From the NCBI RefSeq assembly GCF_007655135.1, contig NC_045127.1, positions 9,557,001 through 9,621,000 on the forward strand: 64,000 nucleotides of DNA, in the 5' to 3' direction. A program made the translations under genes and the position numbers. The notes below the pieces were generated by a model that searched no databases, was not told the DNA's origin, and saw only the letters and a program-made list of their open reading frames with translations. The number at the start of each line of letters is the position of its first letter. Positions within the stretch are counted from its first letter, which is position 1. Of this stretch, positions 21,318 to 32,059 are shown one piece after another. Origin of the DNA: Punica granatum (Eukaryota; Streptophyta; Magnoliopsida; Myrtales; Lythraceae).

Positions 21318-22110
21318 TCAATTTCCAAAAAGACAAACAAAAAGCTGAGCTGACCTTCACTGTGGACTCTCTTTGCATACGTGGATGCGACACGCGAAAA
21401 ATTAGCCCTTATCTACCCCCTTTTGTTTTCGAACAAAGATAGAGGGGGAGCAGATCCGTTCTCGTCAGTGTCAGCTCTTCGACAACCTTACAAAGGGGAT
21501 CGGCAAGAGGAAGCCCCCTCCTTCGATTTAGTCCCCCCATGTTTTCGCATAGACACGGAAGGGGAGCGAATCAGGGGAGTCCCCCCCCCCCTTCAGGCGA
21601 GGTCATCGAAGAGCTGATGGATCTCTGGCGACCTTTCCTGAGGAAAAAGACTAGCGGGAGGGAGTCTCATCCCCCAATTTCTCCCATTCTATTTTCGAAT
21701 AGAAACATCGGGGGAGCGAATCGAGGGATGAGGCTCCCTCCCTCCAGTCCTTTGTACCCGCCCCCTCAATCCCCGTTAGGTGAGGTTGCTAGAGAGCCAA
21801 CGAGTCTCCAGCAACCTCACCTTAGGGGAGGAGATCGATGGGAGAGAACCCCTTCACCTGATCTACTCCTCTCTGTTTTTGTTCAAAAATAGAAGGGAGG
21901 AGCAGACAAGGGGAGGGAGCTCCCCCGGCCAGCCGCCTACCCTCACTTAGGCTAGGTTAACGGAAAGCCGAGGGAAGCCCCTCCCTGCCCTAAATCTGCT
22001 TCCCACCGTGTTTAATATATATATATATATTAATGTTAATTTCCCACGTGTCCTCCATGTATTCGAGGAAGGCCAGCTCAGCTTTCTGTTTGTCTTTTTG
22101 ATAGAATTTG
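21318..22110. repeat. GC-rich modular block bounded by inverted repeats
   Basis: AAAAAGACAAACAAAAAGCT (21327-21346) recurs as an inverted copy near 22075-22100 with the matching tail GAGCTGACCTTC. Between them lie four related GC-rich modules (see finding). Open frames at 21381-21892 read through these modules but look like chance products of repeated DNA. A (TA)n tract sits at 22015-22030. The right flank holds GGTGCAATTTACCC (22219-22232), resembling a MULE end, but the matching left end was not found. Confidence 0.55.
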
Positions 22111-22659
22111 AACGGCGTGCTAGATTTGAATAGAAAATTGGATTTTGTGTCATGACTTGCCAAGTTTAAAAAGCGTGTTAGGCTGTGAAAAAGTAAAAAA
22201 AAAAAATACGTGCTAGGGGTGCAATTTACCCTTAAATTTATACAATATAAATTTTCAGAATTTATTTTTTGGGTGAATTTTAGAATTTATTTAGCTTACA
22301 AAGCCATGTGCGGGCACAATTGACTTTTAATAACATAAGAAAAAAAGAATTAAAATTGCGTTGGGGAAGGAAGAAGGATTCATTTGATATAATTTTTTAT
22401 TTTCGAAAATGTGCATGTGTCATATATTTCAATTAATGATGACATAAAATTAAGACTAAAATGATAAATTTTATAATAATAATTACCACAATTTCTTTTT
22501 CCATCGACTCTCTATTTTCCTAATTTTCCCTTCACTCTCCTTCCCTTCTCAGTATTCAATGTTTCCTGGCAGCTTTTTTTAGCTAGACGAAAGGCTCGCG
22601 CGTATACGTACGTATGTTGCTTCTAGTAGTTTCTACATATCCTTTTTTTGGTCATATTT

Positions 22660-23060
22660 TTAAGGGTTAATCACATAAAAAGACACGATCTTTGCACAAT
22701 TTCTCAAATATGTCATGACCTTTTAGAAATAACACAGAAAGATACGACTTTTCATTTTAGTCTTAAATATAGCATGCCATTAAATATTCCGTCAATTCTA
22801 ATGTTGTTAGTTGATTAGACATTAACGGTACCATGTGTTGTCATATTATTCGATGAGGACCCCACATTTTTTTATTAATAAAAATAATTCTGAAAATTAT
22901 TTTAAGAAAGGGAGAAGGGTCGACTGTTCTCCAACAGTCGGCGGTGGTGGCCGCAATCGGGGTCACTCCCGCCGGAATCGAAGGAGCCCCAATTTCGGGT
23001 CCCTCTCAGCTAACAGCCGACCCTTCTTCTTTTTTTTTTAGTTTTCAAAAGACGTAAGAA
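22660..23060. mobile_element. Probable damaged long-TIR element
   Basis: The left part (GGGTTAATCACATAAAAAGA..., from 22665) has the look of the Mutator-like ends elsewhere in this window. An internal inverted repeat is present: GAAGGGTCGACTGTT (about 22915-22930) against AACAGCCGACCCTTC (about 23013-23027), enclosing GC-rich DNA. The matching outer right end was not found, so the element is likely truncated. Confidence 0.4.
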
Positions 23061-23426
23061 TTCGATCTATTCTGATAATTTATTTTCTTAAAGAAAAACT
23101 TCTTAAGATCCACTTTGAAAGGTAAACAAGGTTTACTTTCTTTATTGATTTATTTTTCAAATTACAATATTTAACAAAACGAGTTTACTCATAACACTTG
23201 CTCTTGATCAGGACTCCAGTTCTATATTGAATTCTCTCATTAGTTGGATTATACATGTGAGTTTACTGTCCCCCGTCAAATAAGCTTATAACCCTCTCTT
23301 ACATGCAACGGAAACAATTCCAAATAATCACAGTTTCCAATTCAAAAAGTATGTGATACGATAAACCCATCTATGAAATATTGAAGTGGATTACTACCGC
23401 ATTCGGAATAGTGCCATTAAATTTTA

Positions 23427-23772
23427 AGGGTATTTACCTAAAATGGCCAATGATTTGTCCGTTTTGTCAAATCTATCATATGCTTTTTTTTTGTTAAATT
23501 TATCCCATGGTTTACTTTTTGCATCAAATCTATCCGGACGTTATCTTTTCCATCGACATCTAACGGTCGTGCTGACGTGGCGCCTACGTGGCAAGTGTGG
23601 CCCACTATTCCTCCACGTGCCACGTCAACACAGCCGTTAGATGTTGACGGAAAAGATAACGCCGGAATAGATTTTATGCAAAAAGTAAACCATGAAATAT
23701 ATTTGACAAAAAAAAATATACGATAGATTTGACAAAACGAACAAATCATAAGTCATTTTAGGTAAAAATTTA
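23427..23772. mobile_element. Mutator-like foldback MITE with perfect 9-bp TSD
   Basis: Almost the whole 346-bp element is one inverted repeat: the left arm (AGGGTATTTACCTAAAATGG...) and the reverse complement of the right arm (ATAAATTTTTACCTAAAATG...) share TGATTTGT, CGTTTTGTCAAATCTATC, TGGTTTACTTTTTGCAT, TTATCTTTTCC and CATCTAACGG. It is flanked by TAAATTTTA at 23418-23426 and 23773-23781, an exact 9-bp target duplication. The open frames inside are by-products of the palindrome. Confidence 0.85.
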
Positions 23773-24514
23773 TAAATTTTATGACATGTATCTATTGTCA
23801 CTTTTTATTACCTAGTACGTTGGGCGTTTGGTTTGGTAACAAATAGGTCGGGAAACGGTATCGGAATGATCAACTCCGTTTCCAATTGTATGGTAAATGG
23901 GAATTGAAATCCATTTCCCTCAAACAGGGGAATTCAACTCCCCCAAAATCAGGAATAATTGCACCCACGGAATGATATCTGGAATGAAATAACTGAAGCC
24001 CTAGTGGACCTCTTTCTTCGGCAGCTCTTGATTGCACACGTTCTCAATCTCAGCACACATCTTATTATTTACAATTTATTTATTTCTGTTGTAGGTGTAC
24101 GGTAAAATCCTTCTAGTTTCTCTATGAATTAAACCATTTTAGGTAAAAATTCATAAATTTTACTACATGTATCTATTGTCACTTTTTATTACCTAGTACG
24201 CTGGGCGTTTGGTTTGGTAACAAATAGGTCGGGAAACGGTATCGGAATGATCAACTCCGTTTCCAATTGTTTGGTAAATGGGAATTGAAATCCATTTCCC
24301 TCAAACTGGGGAATTCAACTCCCCCAAAATCAGGAATAATTGCACCCACGGAATGATATCTGGAATGAAATAACTGAAGCTCTAGTGGACCTCTTTCTTC
24401 GGCAGCTCTTGATTGCACACGTTCTCAATCTCAGCACACATCTTATTATTTACAATTTATTTATTTCTGTTGTAGGTTTACGGTAAAATCCTTCTAGTTT
24501 CTCTATGAATTAAA
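23754..24514 (+). repeat. 381-bp direct tandem duplication
   Basis: The first copy (23754-24134) and second copy (24135-24514) run in parallel with a constant offset of 381 bases; for example GGGCGTTTGGTTTGG occurs at 23822 and 24203. They differ at only a handful of positions, so the duplication is young. The unit begins inside the right arm of the foldback element at 23427-23772. Confidence 0.92.
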
Positions 24515-24806
24515 ATTTTAAATAATTCTGAGCAAGAAAACCTAAGCATTTCTCTTTACTGCAAATCCGTTATACAAAAGTTTGTATGATGTTTGTTCCT
24601 TTTGTTTTCCCTTGTAAAGGAATGTCATATTTCTGTTGTGCCATATATATCTATTATGATATTACAAAAGGCAATGAGAATTGAAAATTCCGAAAATATA
24701 TATATACCAAACAGAAAAGGGGAATTAGTCATTCCGTTTCTGATTCCACCCCTTCCGATTTCCATTTTGTTTGCGATTTTGGAACATGAACCAAACCGCC
24801 CCTTAT
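24203..24806. mobile_element. Harbinger/Tourist-like MITE overlapping the tandem duplication
   Basis: The left end GGGCGTTTGGTTTGG (24203, also 23822 in the duplicated copy) is matched by the reverse complement of the right end, GGGGCGGTTTGGTTCATG (ending about 24806). Further in, GGAATGATCAACTCCGTTTC on the left pairs loosely with CGGAATGACTAATTCC on the right. No coding capacity is seen; the open frame at 24593-24880 runs across the right TIR and is not a gene. Confidence 0.5.
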
Positions 24807-26034
24807 ATCCTGCCAAAAAGAAATCTGTCCATTTTCTTCATGAAAATATGGTTGGCCCCATCAACTTTGGCATTTTTTGAGATCGATGGTGATGTGATGT
24901 ATCAATTGTTTCTTCTTCTTTTTTTTAAGTAAAGAGAATCCTTCATTAATATTTAAATAGATACGAACATTCACCATAAAAGTGAATACAAAGAAAAATA
25001 TCCAAGCAACTACACTTGAATTATAAAAGTAGGACACTTAGTTAATCTGCCGGGCAAACTATAAAGAAGAATAGGCTGAAAATAGTACATTATAATTGTA
25101 GTAAGTTATCTTGAAAAAGGTCGATGATGCATCAATTTTTCTTACCTGGCACAAGATTAGTCACATGAAATGAAATTTGCAACAGCAAAATTTCACGAGG
25201 GTTCTGATTAAATCCTTTTTTTTTTCCCTTTCTCGTTTTCAGATTCAGATGGTATGAAGACAAAATCCTATGCATTTTAATTAGTGAAACACGCATCTTT
25301 AATAGGCGTTGTTACAGCTATATCGCACCTTTTATTATTACATTTAGAAAATTGAAAAATTGAAATCGAATTTCCCAATCAATTAACAAAAAGGAATTCT
25401 TGTGAGGACAATTGTGTATTTCTGCAACCACTTCTAAGTAAAGAAAAGAAGTTGAATGGATGCACTCGGCACACTTACAAGGGACAATAAAAATGTTTTT
25501 AGGTAAAGAAATTATTGTTTTTGTTACCTTAAACAAAAGGTATGAAATTAAATTGTAATAAATGAGAGAATAGATATTAATTACTCAAACAATTATCAAA
25601 ATTATTTTAATTATAATAAATCGAATTTATTCTTTTTCGTCATATCATTATGAGTTAGGAGTTTCTCCCCCTATCCATTCATTCCTTTTGACCTATTAGA
25701 TTTCTTGTAGATGCAATTATTAAAGTGCTAAATTTTCTTGAATGGTATATCAACCATTTGAGGAACGGCATGTGTTCGGTGGATATGTGTAAGAGAAGGT
25801 ACTAATAAAGATTAATTCTGTTATAATAATTAGTTACTCTGTTTGGAGTGGATAGATTAATAATTTTCAGAAATATATTTTATATGGTTGGGGAGTAAAT
25901 GTCAAATATTGGAGACATCAGTCTTCCTTTGGCTATTCCCCTAAGATATTGCATTGCTCGTTTCGAGAAAATCTTAAATGATTCTACCTCGTATTAATGT
26001 GGTGAGAAAAAATTAATAAAAATATTTTTTTCAG

Positions 26035-26220
26035 TGCGAACTCTAGTATCCGAAAGTTCAATGGAACCCGATTAATTCAGTCGAGCCGGATCGGCCTACT
26101 AAGAGATAAAACTCTCCAAAATCAAGGTTTTTTTTTTTTCCAATTCACATTACTCGAACTCGAGACTTTGCTTAAAGGGAACAAGTGCCGAATTGTTTAA
26201 ATCAACCCTTCTTGATACTA
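26035..26220 (-). repeat. tRNA-derived SINE, best-preserved minus copy (copy f)
   Basis: Reverse complement: AAGGGTTGATTTAAACAATT CGGCACTTGTTCCC (box-A region), CTCGAGTTCGAGTAATG (box B), a T/A-rich spacer, GGAGAGTTTTATCTCTTAGT, GGCCGATCCGGCTCGACTG and GGATACTAGAGTTCG at the 3' end. The spacing of A and B boxes is as in tRNA-derived SINEs. Confidence 0.65.
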
Positions 26221-26384
26221 ATAAGAATTCTTTTACGAAGAATAACTATTATAATTATCCGAGTGGTTAGCACCAATTGTCCGTTTCATGCAATTTTATT
26301 GGCTCTTTCTCATGTCACATGGCAATGTAGGATCACTCCATAACTTCTTGTTCGTTTACCACAGCTATAATATTGTGTAATTAT

Positions 26385-26387
<3 letters not shown>

Positions 26388-26418
<31 letters not shown>
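26388..26418 (+). repeat. GATA microsatellite
   Basis: About seven TAGA/GATA units in a row (TTAGATAGATAGATAGATAG...). Confidence 0.9.
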
Positions 26419-26421
<3 letters not shown>

Positions 26422-28044
26422 AATGTATCAAATAAAAACTGTATCATCCCATTGAAAAGGAAACTAAATAGGTCTACATACGGTTTGTATGCTCGGATTT
26501 TACGACATTGAACCTGGATTTTTCTTTTTCTAATGGACAATAGAATTGTGGCCCGAAAAATAAGACAATAGACTTTTCATTGCGGATGTAAGACTATACG
26601 TGAACAGAAGAGAAGAGAAGTTCTAGGGGAGTGAAGAGAAGCTCAATCAAGCGGTATCGTATTGATAGTGTCTAGACTAAAAGCATCTCTTAGATTCGAT
26701 GCCATAAACTGCTTATATAGCTTTCTTAGGCTTCGGCCCCTTAATCTACTTGGAAAAAAAAATAAATCTCATTTTTGCTTTATTCACTTCCCTCATCTCC
26801 TACTAGTGTTACGAGTGTCCTTTATATAGCAGAAAAGAAAAAGTTTATACTCATGCAATAATAATAATAAATATATAAATATATATACACCAAATGAACA
26901 AGTATACTTATATATGTATGAACACATTGATTTGTTATAACTTTGTATGAAGCATTGATAGAAGTATCATCGATGAAAATTTTAGTTATATGCAGAACTT
27001 TTGTCCTAGCAATGAAACTCTTTCCCCGATCAGGAAAACATAGTAAATAGCACAGTAGATTTTGGAACAAAAAAGAACACGACGAAACAAAATAGAAGTA
27101 TATGACTGAGAGAGATGGTTATCAAAATCAAAATTAATCTAGGCAATGAGAGCAACGGCACTGTCCAAGACGTTGCTATCGATCAAGGGCCAGTTGCGGG
27201 CGGGACTTCAAAATCGTAGGCTTATATATAGAATCTCTAATTCAGTACCCATTTGGAATACCATTAAATAAGTAGCCGGTTTGAGTTGATAAACTTTGCT
27301 TCGAACACTATATTGTTGCACGGAATCATATTAAGTTAATTAGGATGTCGTCAGAACCATTTCCTTGCTTCCAAAAAGAAAAAGTAATCTATATACGCAT
27401 CTAAAGAGCATTGAATATGATTTATATTTTATAATATAAATATTGTTTGCTAGCAATTATTGCGAACAGCTCGATCACAGGAAGAGATCAACGCTAGAGC
27501 CATCATCAAATAACTGCAAACAAAATTTATATTGTATTATTATTACTACATATTGACTAATATATAAATTAAGCATATTTTCACGCGTCCTCATCAGTGA
27601 ATTATTTGCATCTTGATGACCTGGGCTCCATATTTCTAGCAATAGCTGAAATCAATTTTTTTTTTTTGGGTCAGTGAAGTCCTCGGGCCAAATCAAAAAG
27701 GGCACAAGATATCCTACGTACTGATATATGAGAATTAAACATCAGAACACTTGACCAAAGTTGAGGGCGTTGCCAAGAGAAATCGTCTCCTTTCAGTGCA
27801 TTTTAGATATATAGAAGCATATAATTCAATTCAATATATAGATGCTTTACAACAATCGGCAGTGTGAATGATACTTATTAATTTAGAGGTACTTTGCCCC
27901 AATTATAAGGTTTTTCCAGTCAAAATAGACCATAGCTTGAGGTTATAAAAGCGCATTGACTACAAAATTTATTTGGTCAAAAGAAAAATATAAAGTTGTC
28001 GACAAACTAAAAAGACTATAAAAACAATATGCCAATAACTAACA

Positions 28045-28229
28045 TCAGTTGTTTCAAAAGATTCGGCGTTTGTTAAGCTTAAGTAAAGTTTTGAACTCGA
28101 GTACTTGTGAATGCAAAAAATCTACGTTGCAAGAGATTTACCCATCAGTGGGCCGACTCAACTCGATTGAATTAATCGAGACCCAATTGGACTTCTGGAT
28201 ACTAGGGTTCACCAAAAACAAAAAAAAAT
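28045..28229 (+). repeat. tRNA-derived SINE, best-preserved plus copy (copy g)
   Basis: Order from 5': TTTCAAAAGATTCGGCGTTT (box-A region), TTTTGAACTCGAGTACTTG (box-B region), GCAAGAGATTTACCCATCAG, GGGCCGACTCAACTCGATTG, AATTAATCGAGACCCAATTG, GGATACTAGGGTTCACC and an A-rich tail (28213-28229). An open frame spanning it (28049-28279) is not a gene. Confidence 0.65.
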
Positions 28230-28262
28230 ATGCCGATAGCATTATACATATCTATGGCTCAG

Positions 28263-28550
28263 GAGAAATTTTAATATGACCCTGTGTCGCCATGACACGT
28301 CCAGTACTTTCAATTCAAACGTTTAGTTCTTCAGTTCAAGTGTTTAGTATTTTTAGTAATCATGATTAGTACATGTGTTTTTTACTTATACTTTCAAATT
28401 AATTGTTTAATATTACAATTGAAATGTTTAATATTTTGTATAATCTATCACAAATAGCAAAAGTACTAAATACTTTAACTAAAATACTAAACATTTGAAG
28501 TAAAGTACTAAATATATTACGGTGACATGGAGTCATATTAGAATTTTCTC
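28263..28550. mobile_element. Short Mutator-like foldback MITE with 9-bp TSD
   Basis: The left arm GAGAAATTTTAATATGACCC and the reverse complement of the right arm GAGAAAATTCTAATATGACT are inverted repeats that extend through the element (GTGTCGCC / ATGTCACC; TTTAGTA repeats). The flanks are ATGGCTCAG (28254-28262) and ATGACTCAA (28551-28559), a 9-bp duplication with two mismatches. It lies directly downstream of a SINE. Confidence 0.75.
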
Positions 28551-28914
28551 ATGACTCAATTGTTCCAATTGTAATATATATATATATATATATATAGTCT
28601 ACTCCCGTCAAATTCTTTCCGAACTTGCAACGAAGACTTTCCACATAAATGTTTTGGACAAACCCCCAGCTCGTGATACCATCTCTTCAAGTCTCCCCTT
28701 AATAAATACTTAAGATTTTTTTTCTTTTTTTATTTTTCAAATTTCCATAATTTATTTATAATTTTATTGGATATTTACAAAAAGACTTTTATAATTTATT
28801 TAGAGATATCATTAATGAAACTACTCCCAGTATCTTTTATTTATTTCTTATCCTTTGTATCATTGAATTAATAAATACGACAATATTAACTAAAAGTAAA
28901 AAATGCAAAGTGAT

Positions 28915-28945
28915 TGTGCAATGCACAGGCTACAGTGCTAGTTTT
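28915..28945 (+). mobile_element. Helitron-type 3' terminus
   Basis: TGTGCA-A-TGCACA forms a perfect 6-bp hairpin, followed after about 11 nt by CTAGT and then T. A short GC-containing hairpin upstream of CTRR-T is the diagnostic 3' end of plant Helitrons. The 5' TC end could not be placed, so the element's extent is unknown. Confidence 0.5.
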
Positions 28946-29211
28946 ATTTAAAAATAGTACTCATTCAAAGTTAATTAGCTCCAAAGATTTTGCTCGGCCA
29001 CGAAATTCTTTCAATGGATTTCGAGGCTCTACCTTATAAGTAAAATTCGCTTACTGACAACGAGTTCGCTACCTGTAGCATATGTGATTATTAAACTATT
29101 AATCTATTTAGAGAGTTAAAATGTGCTAATTGATTTCCTCATTTGGATCAAAGTGATATGCATCGTACATAGTGGGTGCTATGTGCTGTTTGACCAGTTA
29201 AGCTTTGTTTA

Positions 29212-29450
29212 GTTTTCCATAATAATCCAATTTTACCCAATTCAACTCTATTATTCTTCAAATTCAATAATATAATAATTATTATTTTACCATTTTCTTA
29301 CATTCAATAATACTTTATCACTTATACTTTTATCTAACTATTTTTAAACTTTTATTTAATAATATTTTCCAGCTCATACTTTTTTTCTAACCATTTTTAA
29401 AATTAATATTTTAATAATAAATTTTCATATACTTTCACACACATATATAT
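29212..29450. mobile_element. Tourist-like MITE
   Basis: The start TTAAGCTTTGTTTAGTTTTC and the internal ATTCAATAATATAATAATTA match the AT-rich MITE family seen in the AAP6-like intron and at 33888-34200. The far end blends into a (TA)n tract at about 29443-29468. Confidence 0.45.
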
Positions 29451-29624
29451 ATACATATATGTATATATATTCTCACACATTAATATGTTTGTCAATACGT
29501 GCAATCATTGCACAAAATCAAGTTGAGTTGGATCACTTATCTGACTCGAAAATCAAACGCAAACTTATATCTTTGAATCTCAAGCTAGCACCAGTAATTC
29601 GGTCGTGCGGAGTATTATTGTCAG

Positions 29625-29802
29625 TGTGCACCCTAATAGGAAGGCTAATAGATCACAATTAAGCCAGTTCAAGCTGAGTCAGCTTACTAAGGAATAAAAC
29701 TCTTCAACATTAATTTTTTTTTATTCACATTACTCAAACTCAAAATCTTATTTATTAAGGGAAATAAGCACTAAACTACTTAAATCAATCCACCTTGGAT
29801 AC
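29625..29802 (-). repeat. tRNA-derived SINE (copy h)
   Basis: Reverse complement shows the family order: CCAAGGTGGATTGATTTAAG, TTTAGTGCTTATTTCCC, TTTTGAGTTTGAGTAATGTG, GAAGAGTTTTATTCCTTAGT and GCTGACTCAGCTTGAACTGG. Confidence 0.6.
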
Positions 29803-30400
29803 AGAGTATAATTCAAATATTCTAACTAAAGCCAATTGGTGCTCAGCGCCGAACAACAACTGGATTCGCATAAATATCCACCATATATCCCGTACGTAAA
29901 GACTATACACAGGAAAGAGACCATACAGAAAAATTAGTGGTGTCCGAGAAACATGTACTCAATCACGTCTTATATCAGAGTGGACTTGTTGTTCCCTCTT
30001 CCGAGCAAGATGTATTAATTGTCATTATCGCTGATTAATGGAGAGTTAGGTCAGTTGAACTTCATATATACCGGAAACGATTCAGTTATGATCATTATGG
30101 TTTCAATGATGGAGCTATGTGCCGACCATATATGAAGTGACGTTGCATGCTGCCCTCCATCATTGAATCAATCATCTGTCTGCAAGGACGACCGAAGGGC
30201 ACGGCAGGATTTGAGGTTTTCTTTGTCATAAACAAGAGAGAGATTTGCTCACAAAAATGTGTTAATGGATTGGCGAGGCAGGAAGGTGACAAAGAATATT
30301 AAATGAACGAAGGGATGGCGTGTTTCAGCCCCAAGAAACACCTCCCATGAGCATTGTCTTCCCTTGCAAAATTTAAATAAACTAACAAAAAAAAAACACG

Positions 30401-30580
30401 TGCGTTGATTCAAGTAGTTCAACGCTTATTTTTCTTAATTGAAGTCTTGAGCTCGAATGTGATGAATGAAAAAAATCTATATTGAGAGAACTTTACCCTT
30501 CAGTAAACCGACCTTAGTCGAACTGAATTAATCAAAACTATTTGAACTTCCAAATATCAGAGTCGATGCTGATAAAAATT
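30401..30580 (+). repeat. tRNA-derived SINE (copy i)
   Basis: GCGTTGATTCAAGTAGTTCA (box-A region), CTTGAGCTCGAATGTGATG (box-B region), GAGAGAACTTTACCCTTCAG, ACCGACCTTAGTCGAACTG and CCAAATATCAGAGTCGATGC, in the family order. It sits just 5' of the 960-bp Mutator-like element. Confidence 0.6.
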
Positions 30581-30592
30581 TATATAAAATAA

Positions 30593-31552
30593 AGGTAAAT
30601 TGCACTGGTGGTCCAAAATATTTTACAAATGTTTCATTATGGTCCAAAAAGTTTTTTTCGCCACATGATGGTACAAAATGTTTCAAAATTATTTCATGAT
30701 GGTACAAACCGTCAATTAGCCTTAACGCCGTTAACATTTTGCTGACGTAGCGCGTCCTATGTATCACTTTTGTTACGTGGAACCAATCATAGTGCGCCAC
30801 GTCATTTAAGAGAAAATAAAATTTTAAAAAGTCCAAAAAAATACAAAAAATAATTTAAAAAATACAAAAAAAGAGTAAAAATTTTGAAAAAAAATATTTT
30901 AAAATTTTGAAAATTTAAAAATTATTTTTAAAAAATTTAAATTTTTAATTTTTTTTAAAAAAGACAAAAGATATATAAAAAAGAGGTAAAAATTTTGAAA
31001 ATAAGAAAAAAATTAGGGGAAAAGGGGGAAAAAGGGAAAAGGAGGGGGAAAAAAGGGAAAAGGGGGGAAAGAAGGGGGGGAAAAAAAGAAGGGGAAGAAG
31101 GAAGAAAAAAAATTTAAGAGGGAATAGGAAAAAGAAAAAGGGAAGAGGGAAGATTAAAAGGAGGGGGAAGGGAAGAGGGAAGAGGAAAATTAGGGGGAAT
31201 TTACAAGAAAAAGGATTTTATATTTTATATTTAAATTTTAAATTAAAAGTTTAAAATTATTTTTAAATTTTTTTAAAAGTTTAAAATTATTTTTAAAAGT
31301 TTTTAAAATTTAAAATTATTTTTAAAAGTTTTAAAATTTTTAGAATTATTTAAAAATTTTCGGCCACGTCAGCAAGGAGGTGACACGTAGTAGCCACGTC
31401 AGCGTCGGCTTGACGGCGTCAAGCTCAAGTTGACGGTTTGTACCATCATGAAACAACTTTGAAACATTTTGTACCATCATGTAGCGAAAAAAAAATTTAA
31501 AACCATAATAAAACATTTGTAAAATATTTTGGACCGCCAGTGTAATTTACCC
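30593..31552. mobile_element. Long-TIR Mutator-like element with 9-bp TSD and purine-only core
   Basis: The left arm AGGTAAATTGCACTGGTGG and the reverse complement of the right arm GGGTAAATTACACTGGCGG continue together for about 150 bp (GTCCAAAATATTTTACAAAT, ATGATGGTACAAA, GTCAACTT-like, CCACGTCA). The flanks ATAAAATAA (30584-30592) and ATAAAACAA (31553-31561) are a 9-bp target duplication with one mismatch. Inside are AAATTTTTAAA-type tracts and a long purine run (about 31010-31200). No gene is present. Confidence 0.82.
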
Positions 31553-31569
31553 ATAAAACAAATGCCAGC

Positions 31570-31574
<5 letters not shown>

Positions 31575-31603
<29 letters not shown>

Positions 31604-31605
31604 AA
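31575..31605 (+). repeat. CA/TA compound microsatellite
   Basis: (CA)n followed directly by (TA)n, ACACACACACACATATATAT and beyond. Confidence 0.9.
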
Positions 31606-32059
31606 TAATGTATTCACTCATATGTATGTAATTATATGCATATATTTTCTATGGATATCGTAAAACTTTCCAATTTGCTGGTTACCCGAGACGCGTCATA
31701 GAGGATATACATATAGCGTGTTATAGCACGTCTTGAAATTTATATATCGGTTTATCATTTTCTGCAATATTGGGTCTATAAAGAGGAAAAAAGGGCATCC
31801 ATATGTCCCTTTTTGTTATCAATGGACAATCTCTCCTTAAATAATTTTTCTTTTACACCCGTTTTTGTTATCAATGGATATTCATTTACCCTTCGAGCAA
31901 AAAAGAGAAGGACAAAAAAGGCATCCATATCTTCCATCCACAACAGTCATCTGGACCATCTCAACAAATTGACCACATAAGAACTTCGGATGTTGGTTTT
32001 GAGTATACGTATGCGCTACAAGTGTATATATATACATATATACCTATATGCCATCTCGA

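Larger units (their letters stand above)
24810..28040. other. AT-rich intergenic DNA
   Basis: No gene is supported. It includes a SINE copy at 26035-26220 and a GATA microsatellite at about 26388-26418. Open frames at 25318-25536 and 26822-27070 are AT-rich and carry no domain. Confidence 0.5.

Noticed and set aside
21381..21892. Overlapping frames of 78 and 117 aa
   Set aside because: They read through the repeated GC-rich modules; repetition and GC content explain the open frames.
23438..23749. 103-aa - strand frame
   Set aside because: It lies entirely in the inverted-repeat MITE and mirrors itself on the other strand.
24593..24880. 95-aa frame
   Set aside because: It spans the right TIR of a Harbinger-like MITE and has no domain.
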